From positions 248,001 to 312,000 of the forward strand of contig NZ_PZYY01000005.1 of NCBI RefSeq assembly GCF_003047265.1: DNA of 64,000 nt, in the 5' to 3' direction. The stretch is from Nocardioides terrigena. Lineage in GTDB: Bacteria; Actinomycetota; Actinomycetes; Propionibacteriales; Nocardioidaceae. The notes under the pieces are model-generated. The model was not told where the DNA came from. It saw nothing but the letters and a program-made list of their open reading frames with translations, and searched no databases. Every line of letters begins with the position of its first letter. The first letter of the stretch is position 1. The position numbers were made by a program, and so were the translations under genes. Of this stretch, positions 58,386-64,000 are shown piece after piece.

Positions 58386-59348
58386 GTGCCAGGTAATAGC
58401 CAGCGCAAGGGCGCGATCCGCAAGACGGGCAAGGGCCCGACGGCCGGATCGGGCGGGCGCGTCAAGCGCGGCCTCGAGGGCAAGGGCCCCACGCCCAAGG
58501 CCAAGGACCGGCCGTACCACAAGGCCCACAAGGACGCGAAGCGCGCCGAGCGCTCCGGGCGCACCGAGACCACCCGTCCCAAGCGGCGTACGACGAAGTC
58601 GACCGAGGCCGAGTGGGTGGCCGGGCGCAACTCCGTCGTCGAGGCGCTGCGGGCCGGGATCCCGATCACGTCGGTGTACGTCGCCGAGGGCGCCGAGCGC
58701 GACGGCCGGCTGCGCGAGGCGTTCAAGATCGCCGCGGAGCAGGGCTACTCCATGATGGAGGTGACCCGTGGAGAGATGGACCGGATGACCGGTGGCGCGG
58801 TGCACCAGGGCCTCGCGGCCCGCCTGCCGTCCTACGAGTACGCCCACCCCGACGACCTCCTCGACCGTGCCGCCGAGATGGGCGAGAAGCCCCTCATCGT
58901 GGCCCTCGACTCGGTCACCGACCCGCGCAACCTCGGTGCCGTCATCCGGTCGGCGGCAGGCTTCGGCGCCCACGGCGTCCTGATCCCCGAGCGCCGGGCG
59001 GCCGGCATGACCGCGTCGGCGTGGAAGACCAGCGCCGGTGCCGCGGCCCGCATCCCGGTCGCGCAGACGGTCAACCTCACCCGACAGCTCAAGGCCTACC
59101 AGGACGCGGGCTGCATGGTGGTCGGCCTGGCCGCCGACGGCGACGTCGCGCTGCCCGACCTCGAGCTCGCCGACGGCCCGCTCGTCGTCGTCGTCGGCTC
59201 CGAGGGCAAGGGCCTGGGCCGCCTCGTGACCGAGACCTGCGACCAGCTCGTCTCGATCCCGATGGCCAACCAGCTGGAGTCGCTCAACGCGGGAGTGGCC
59301 GCGTCGGTGACGCTGTACTCGATCGCGCAGGCGCGCGCCCGGGCGTGA
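58386..59348 (+). CDS. rlmB: 23S rRNA (guanosine-2'-O-)-methyltransferase RlmB
   Basis: This SpoU-family enzyme methylates G2251 (E. coli numbering) of 23S rRNA. The 320-residue protein has a Lys/Arg-rich N-terminal extension of about 78 residues typical of actinobacteria, the substrate-binding domain (WVAGRNSVVEALRAG), and SPOUT motifs ALDSVTDPRNLGAVIRSA, VGSEGKGLGRL and SIPMANQLESLNAGVAAS. GAGAAGG precedes the GTG at 58386. It overlaps the metallophosphoesterase gene by GTGA. Confidence 0.93.
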   Translation: MPGNSQRKGAIRKTGKGPTAGSGGRVKRGLEGKGPTPKAKDRPYHKAHKDAKRAERSGRTETTRPKRRTTKSTEAEWVAGRNSVVEALRAGIPITSVYVAEGAERDGRLREAFKIAAEQGYSMMEVTRGEMDRMTGGAVHQGLAARLPSYEYAHPDDLLDRAAEMGEKPLIVALDSVTDPRNLGAVIRSAAGFGAHGVLIPERRAAGMTASAWKTSAGAAARIPVAQTVNLTRQLKAYQDAGCMVVGLAADGDVALPDLELADGPLVVVVGSEGKGLGRLVTETCDQLVSIPMANQLESLNAGVAASVTLYSIAQARARA

Positions 59349-60856
59349 GTCGCACCCGCACCATCACCACCGTCGCCGTGGCGGTGGGCTGCCTCGTCGT
59401 CGCGGTGGTCGCGACGGTCACCCTGTTCCTCTCCGGGAGCAGGACGATCGTCGTGGCCAGCCACGACGCGACGGTGCAGCCGACCCTCGACGGGGACGTG
59501 GTGGTGCGCACCGGGCCGCTGCTGCCGGACGTACGCCGCCAGGGCGACGGGCCGGTCGGCGTCGAGCTCGTGCTCGGCAAGACCGAGGCCGGGTCCGCCG
59601 ACGAGCTGATCGACCGCTACGCCTTCATCGCCAGCCAGCCCGAGGCGCAGGTGGCCAAGGTGGAGGCCGCGGTCCGGGACATCGCCCTGTCGGCGGCCAT
59701 CCGCGGCCTCGGCATCGGCCTGGTGCCCCTCGCCGTCTGGCTGCTCCTCGGACCGCACCGGCGCGGCGAGCTCTTCCGCGGGCTGCGCACCCGCCGCGGC
59801 GCCGTGGCCGGGGTGCTCCTGGTGGCCCTGCCGCTCGCCCTCTGGCAGCCGTGGGACGGAGACGCGGAGACCCAGGAGGCCGAGCAGGACTGGATCCCGC
59901 TGGGCACCTTCCTCGGCGCGGCCGTGCCACTGCCCTCCGAGGCCGACGGCATCGAGGTCCGCACCGGCCCGACGACCACCCAGACCCGCCGCCTGATCGG
60001 CAGCGCGGTGAGCACCTACGACAAGAGCAAGGCGTTCTACGCCGAGGCGGCCGAGGCGGCCGCCGACCTCGAGCTGCGCCAGCCCGAGGAGGGCGAGACG
60101 GTGGCGCTGCTCGTCAGCGACCGCCACGACAACATCGGCATGGACCCGGTCGCCCGCGCGATCGGCGTCGCGGGCGGGGCCACGGCCGTCCTGGACGCCG
60201 GGGACGACACCTCGACCGGCCAGCCGTGGGAGGCGTTCAGCCTGGACTCGCTCAACGGCGCGTTCGACGACCTCGACCGCTGGGCGATCGCCGGCAACCA
60301 CGACAACGGCCCGTTCGTCATCGGCTACCTCGCGGACCTGGGCTGGACGACCTTCGACGGCGAGCCCGCGGAGGGCCCCGGCGGCGGGTTGGTCCTGGGC
60401 GTGGACGACCCCCGCGCCAGCGGGCTCGGCGACTGGCGCGAGGAGACCGGCCTCAGCTTCACCGAGGTGGGCGAGCGGCTGGCCGACGCGGCCTGCGCCT
60501 CCGAGGAGCGCATCGCCACCCTGCTCGTGCACGACGCCAACCTCGGCCGCGAGACCTTGGCCCGCGGCTGCGCCGACCTCGTGGTCGGTGGCCACACCCA
60601 CGTCCAGCGCGGGCCGGAGGCGGTGCTCGGCGAGGACGGGCAGGTCGGCTGGACCTACACCAACGGCACCACCGGCGGCGCGGCGTACGCGATCGCGGTC
60701 GGCAGCAAGCCGCGGCGCGACGCGGGCGTCAGCCTGGTGACCTACGGCGAGGACGGCCGCCCCGTCGGGGTGCAGCCGGTCCGGCTCCAGACCGACGGGA
60801 CCTTCGTCGTCGGCGACTTCGCACCGCTCGAGTACGCCGAGCCCGCGGCGGACTGA
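59345..60856 (+). CDS. Membrane-anchored metallophosphoesterase
   Basis: The 503-residue protein has an N-terminal membrane segment (about 8-29) and two more near 115-165. A calcineurin-like phosphoesterase domain follows, with the five metal motifs SDRHDN (D-x-H), DAGDDTS (GD), AGNHDNG (GNHD), LLVHDAN and VGGHTHVQ (GHTH). The first motif is DRH rather than DxH-plus-Gly, but the set is complete. The catalytic domain probably lies outside the cytoplasm. It starts by overlap with rlmB. Substrate unknown. Confidence 0.87.
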   Translation: MSRTRTITTVAVAVGCLVVAVVATVTLFLSGSRTIVVASHDATVQPTLDGDVVVRTGPLLPDVRRQGDGPVGVELVLGKTEAGSADELIDRYAFIASQPEAQVAKVEAAVRDIALSAAIRGLGIGLVPLAVWLLLGPHRRGELFRGLRTRRGAVAGVLLVALPLALWQPWDGDAETQEAEQDWIPLGTFLGAAVPLPSEADGIEVRTGPTTTQTRRLIGSAVSTYDKSKAFYAEAAEAAADLELRQPEEGETVALLVSDRHDNIGMDPVARAIGVAGGATAVLDAGDDTSTGQPWEAFSLDSLNGAFDDLDRWAIAGNHDNGPFVIGYLADLGWTTFDGEPAEGPGGGLVLGVDDPRASGLGDWREETGLSFTEVGERLADAACASEERIATLLVHDANLGRETLARGCADLVVGGHTHVQRGPEAVLGEDGQVGWTYTNGTTGGAAYAIAVGSKPRRDAGVSLVTYGEDGRPVGVQPVRLQTDGTFVVGDFAPLEYAEPAAD

Positions 60857-60924
60857 GGAGTCACCGGCACGTCGTACGTCGCGTCGTCGGGGTGATGTCG
60901 GTGGTCCGTGGTGATACTCGGACC

Positions 60925-62424
60925 ATGTCGGGGGGCCGCACGATCACCGTGGACGACGCGACCGCGCTCGACGGTCCCGAGATCGACGTCGCCGCGCGGG
61001 TGGCCTGGGTGCTGCGGATGGCCCGGACGACCTCGGCGAGCGGCATCCAGCTGCGTGCCCTGGCCGACGAGCTCGGGACCAGCGCCGCCCGCCTGTCCCG
61101 CATGGAGACCGGCCAGCTGCGCGACGGCCGGGTGGTCGACGGCTACGAGTCCGCGCTCGGCCTGGTGGAGGGGTCGCTGCGGGCACCCATCGACATCCTG
61201 TGCCGCACCTTCCCGCAGGTCAGCCCGCGCGACGCCGACCCGGGCAGCCGCATCGAGACCGTCCGCGAGCTCTCCCAGCTCACCGAGCGGCTGCAGGGCG
61301 CCGTCCCCGTCACGGGCGGCGAGTGGCTGCGCTGGGCACGGGCCACCGCGTCCCCGGGCAACATCGGCCTGCCCGAGCGGCAGGGCCTCGAGCTGCTGAC
61401 CCGGCTGGTCTCCGAGCTGGCCCGGTCGGTCTCCCACGGCTACCCCTTGCGCTACGAGGCGTTGTCCCTCGTCCGCTGCAGCGCCTACGGCCACCTCGTC
61501 CTCTCGGTGACCCAGGAGGAGGTGGCCCGCACCCACGCGCAGGGGCTCGGCGACCTGATGAGCGCGGTCGGCGAGGCGGTCACCGACGACGCCCTCGACT
61601 GGTGCCTCGCCCTGCTGGTCGACGAGCGGGAGTACGTCGCCCGGTGCAGCGCCCTGGCGATCGAGAACATGGGGCAGATCAGCGGCACCTTCTTCTGGGA
61701 GGGCGTGGGGCCCCGGCTCCTCGACGCCCTGGAGGCCACCGAGGCGGGCTCCTCGCAGGAGGAGTGGGTCACCCACCTCGTCCGGCTCGTCCCACGCGAC
61801 GTCTGGCGGAGCAACGGCCTCGTCCCGGGGCGACCGCTCCCGCCGGCCGCCCCGGTGCCGACGATGAGCCGTGACGAGTCCAACGCGCTGTGGCGCGAGT
61901 GCGTCTCGGCGGCCCGGGTGATCGGGGACGAGACGGGTGTCGGCGAGCAGCCGATGCTCGCGCGCCTGCTCTACGACATCTCCTTCGGCCACTGGGAGAC
62001 GCGCGCCGTCACCTCCTACATGCTGCTCAGCGGCCTCCCCGTCCTCGCCGGCCCCGCCGGCCAGCGGGTGGCCGCCCTGGTCGAGGCGACCGAGGACCCC
62101 CGGATCCGGGCCCGCGGCGCGCGCCGGCTCCTCGGCGTGCTGCACGGGCACGACATCCCACTGGTGCAGCGATGGTTCACCGATCCCGACCCCGGCCTGA
62201 GGGGCGCGGCGCTGGGCGTGGCCGGGTCCGCCGGACGCGGCATCCCGGCGGACGTCCTCCACACCGGGCTGCGCGACCCCGAGACCCGGCGCCTCGCCAT
62301 CTACGCCGCCGGGATGAGCGGCCACCCCGGGCTCGCCGGGATCGCCGTGGCCCCGGACCTGCCCGCGGACGTCCGGGCGGCTGCGCGCTGGTGGCTGGAG
62401 CAGGGCGGCCGGGTGGTCGAGTGA
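60925..62424 (+). CDS. HTH-domain protein with long alpha-helical (HEAT-like) region
   Basis: The 499-residue protein has an Xre-like HTH around 30-85 (LRALADELGTSAARLSRMETGQL), as in helix-turn-helix regulators. About 400 helical residues follow, with repeated Ala/Leu/Arg pairs (GARRLLGVLHGHDIPLVQRWF and DPGLRGAALGVAGSAGRG) suggesting HEAT-like repeats. Its role is unknown to me. GATACT at 60913-60918 ends 6 nt before the ATG at 60925, so that ATG is preferred over the one at 60895. It is probably a stand-alone transcript. Confidence 0.65.
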   Translation: MSGGRTITVDDATALDGPEIDVAARVAWVLRMARTTSASGIQLRALADELGTSAARLSRMETGQLRDGRVVDGYESALGLVEGSLRAPIDILCRTFPQVSPRDADPGSRIETVRELSQLTERLQGAVPVTGGEWLRWARATASPGNIGLPERQGLELLTRLVSELARSVSHGYPLRYEALSLVRCSAYGHLVLSVTQEEVARTHAQGLGDLMSAVGEAVTDDALDWCLALLVDEREYVARCSALAIENMGQISGTFFWEGVGPRLLDALEATEAGSSQEEWVTHLVRLVPRDVWRSNGLVPGRPLPPAAPVPTMSRDESNALWRECVSAARVIGDETGVGEQPMLARLLYDISFGHWETRAVTSYMLLSGLPVLAGPAGQRVAALVEATEDPRIRARGARRLLGVLHGHDIPLVQRWFTDPDPGLRGAALGVAGSAGRGIPADVLHTGLRDPETRRLAIYAAGMSGHPGLAGIAVAPDLPADVRAAARWWLEQGGRVVE

Positions 62425-62428
62425 GCCC

Positions 62429-63619
62429 TCAGAAGTAGTCGCGGACGTGCACGCGCCGGCCGCCGAAGAGGGTGTCGAGCACGGGGTCCGAGGTCGTGTC
62501 GCCGTCCATCAGCCCGGCCGACCGGATCGCCGCGCACGCCTGGGCGCCGGACACGAGCAGTGCGAGCCCTCTCGGGGACAGCTCCGGCCCGCCGTACGAC
62601 GCGTCGCCGGGCGTGCAGGTCGAGACCCCGCCGGCGGTGGTGAGCACCCAGGCCCCGTCGGTCGTGCCCAGCGGGTCTCCCGCCACGGTGAAGGGGACCC
62701 GGGCGTCCAGCGGCCCGAGCCGCAGCCCGGTGAGGGCGCCGGCCACGTCGTGGACGCGCAGCATGTAGGGCATCTGCCGGGAGACCCGCCACTCGGAGAA
62801 GGGCAGCGCGAGCCGCACCGGGTCGTCGCCCGAGGTGCTCAGCCGCACCCGGCCGGTGACCGAGGCATGGCTGCCGAGCATCGCCCACAGCGAGCGGGTG
62901 GCGCCCGCGTGCAGCGAGACCAGGTCGTCGACCACGATCGTCGCGCTGTCGTCGTACCCGGTGCCGCGGTGCCAGCTCGCACAGCCGACCACGGTGTCGT
63001 CGACCACCGCGAGGGTGATCGCCGTGAACGCTGCGACCAGCTCGGCGGGGTTGGTGGGGAAGGACGGGCCGGTGCGGGTGAGCGGGCCGTTGTGGGCGGA
63101 CGCCCAGGTCGCGTAGAGGCGGCGTACGTCGTCCACGTCGGCGGCCGTGGCGCGGCGCAGGGTGACCGCCGGGTCGGGGCTGACACGGCTCAGCCGGTCG
63201 GTCGCGAGCTCGACCTCGAGCAGGCTGGTGACGATCTCGTAGCCGTAGCGGCGGTAGATGGCGGGCGCCGTCGGGTAGAGCGTCGACACGACCTCGCCCC
63301 GCTCCCGCAGCCCCTCGTCGAGCACCGTCGCCATCAGGGCGTCGAGCAGGCCCGCACCGCGGCTCTCCGCCGCGACCGCGACGCCGGCGATGCCGCAGGT
63401 CGGGACCTCCCGACCGTGCCACCAGGAGTGGTACTCGCGGCCCATCACGCGCGCGACGAGGCGGTCGCCGTCCCACGTGCCCCACGAGTGGCGGCCCGGC
63501 AGAGGCCAGGTGTCCGGCGAGGGCGGGGTGAAGTCGGCGGGCAGGTCGCCGAAGGCCTCGGCGCTGAGGGTGATCGAGGCGCCGATGTCGTCGGGGCCGA
63601 GAGGACGCGGGGCGGTCAT
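62429..63619 (-). CDS. Eis-like GNAT N-acetyltransferase
   Basis: The 396-residue protein has the tripartite Eis layout: an N-terminal GNAT domain with acetyl-CoA loop VAVAAESRGAGLLDALM (about 80-96), a second degenerate GNAT domain (about 150-290), and a SCP2-like C-terminal domain ending VRDYF, whose terminal carboxylate serves as the catalytic base in Eis. Mycobacterial Eis acetylates aminoglycosides at several amines; physiological substrates of homologues vary. Its ATG overlaps the stop of the DUF4032 gene upstream on the minus strand. Confidence 0.87.
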   Translation of the reverse strand: MTAPRPLGPDDIGASITLSAEAFGDLPADFTPPSPDTWPLPGRHSWGTWDGDRLVARVMGREYHSWWHGREVPTCGIAGVAVAAESRGAGLLDALMATVLDEGLRERGEVVSTLYPTAPAIYRRYGYEIVTSLLEVELATDRLSRVSPDPAVTLRRATAADVDDVRRLYATWASAHNGPLTRTGPSFPTNPAELVAAFTAITLAVVDDTVVGCASWHRGTGYDDSATIVVDDLVSLHAGATRSLWAMLGSHASVTGRVRLSTSGDDPVRLALPFSEWRVSRQMPYMLRVHDVAGALTGLRLGPLDARVPFTVAGDPLGTTDGAWVLTTAGGVSTCTPGDASYGGPELSPRGLALLVSGAQACAAIRSAGLMDGDTTSDPVLDTLFGGRRVHVRDYF

Positions 63620-64000
63620 GCGTCCTCTGCGGCGCCGGAGTCCGTGCCGCCACCGGTCCCGCTCGCGCTCCCGCCGCTCCCCGCGACGTCGGTGTCGGCG
63701 GCGATCAGCTCGTCGGGCTTCTTCGTGAGCACGGTGTCGATGTAGTCGCGGGCGGTCTCGAAGATGCCGACCTCGTGCCCGGCCCGCTCCGAGAGGTACC
63801 ACCGGTGGACGAGGATCTCGTGGTAGATCTCGGCCGGCTCGAGCTTGCCGCGGGCGTCGCGGGGGACCATCTCCATGATCGGCTCGAAGAACTGCGTCAT
63901 CCAGCGACCGGCGACCAGGTGCCGGTCCTCGCGACCCAGGTCGTAGTGGGCGGTGAAGGACGCGAGGTCGTTGAGCAGGCGCCGGGCCTGGTTGTCCTCG
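63616..64000 (-). CDS. DUF4032 domain-containing protein, C-terminal part (partial)
   Basis: The frame runs off the right edge, so only about 127 C-terminal residues are visible. LLNDLASFTAHYDLGREDRH and HEILVHRWYLSERAGHEVG match the end of DUF4032 proteins of actinobacteria, which also carry a kinase-like (LPS kinase) domain upstream. The tail after about residue 95 is low-complexity Gly/Ser/Thr. Its stop overlaps the start of the Eis-like gene (ATGA). Function is unknown. Confidence 0.85.
   Translation of the reverse strand, partial: EDNQARRLLNDLASFTAHYDLGREDRHLVAGRWMTQFFEPIMEMVPRDARGKLEPAEIYHEILVHRWYLSERAGHEVGIFETARDYIDTVLTKKPDELIAADTDVAGSGGSASGTGGGTDSGAAEDA

Overview
The window is chromosomal DNA of a high-GC actinobacterium, most like a Nocardioides or related Nocardioidaceae. 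This rests on the very high GC content with G/C at third codon positions, mycothiol synthesis (mshA), a SenX3-RegX3-PhoU block, CarD, the MEP enzymes IspD and IspF, an F420-dependent reductase, a HemD-type nitrate regulator, and frequent GTG starts. No rRNA or tRNA gene was recognised.

Layout. 1-6294: the tail of an extracellular polysaccharide locus (end of a membrane protein, hexapeptide acetyltransferase, secreted glycosidase-like protein, DUF4012 protein, two Gmd-type dehydratases), its left edge less GC-rich than the rest. 6357-12081: galE, a secreted amidase, an esterase, a dihydropteroate-synthase-like/RibD-like divergent pair, a DJ-1/PfpI protein and an F420 reductase. 12082-13881: a 1.8-kb tnpB element bounded by perfect 17-bp inverted repeats. 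13921-23000: MFS exporter, rhomboid protease, acyl-CoA dehydrogenase, a MerR-controlled ABC exporter operon, and typA. 23156-27506: a protealysin-like M4 protease, a palindrome array with 43-bp period, a racemase, an SDR and RNase HI. 27523-30100: an IdeR/DtxR-type iron box in front of an adenylation-carrier-acyltransferase fusion. 30183-37898: mshA, ybjN, transporter, regX3-senX3 divergent from phoU with a PHO box between, gpmA, a lipoprotein and a UbiA-type protein.

38124-59348 carries carD, ispD, ispF, cysS and rlmB, which usually lie together in actinobacteria. Here ispD and ispF are 13 kb apart, and the interval holds a nitrate assimilation block: narK (uptake), nasA plus an FAD/[2Fe-2S] reductase (nitrate to nitrite), nirBD (nitrite to ammonium) and a HemD-winged-helix regulator. 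Inside that block sit a cation transporter, soxR, and a LysR/EamA pair. narK and nirB share a TGAAACA box about 50 bp upstream of the predicted transcription start. 59345-64000: a metallophosphoesterase, a large HTH protein, an Eis-like acetyltransferase and the end of a DUF4032 gene.

Two sequence-wide patterns stand out. At many genes a -10 hexamer (mostly TANNNT) ends only 6-7 nt before the start codon, implying leaderless mRNAs. Gaps between convergent genes are filled with palindromes: a mirror-symmetric array at 24563-24961 and a five-cruciform cluster at 53002-53483 are the strongest signals that ordinary genes do not explain.
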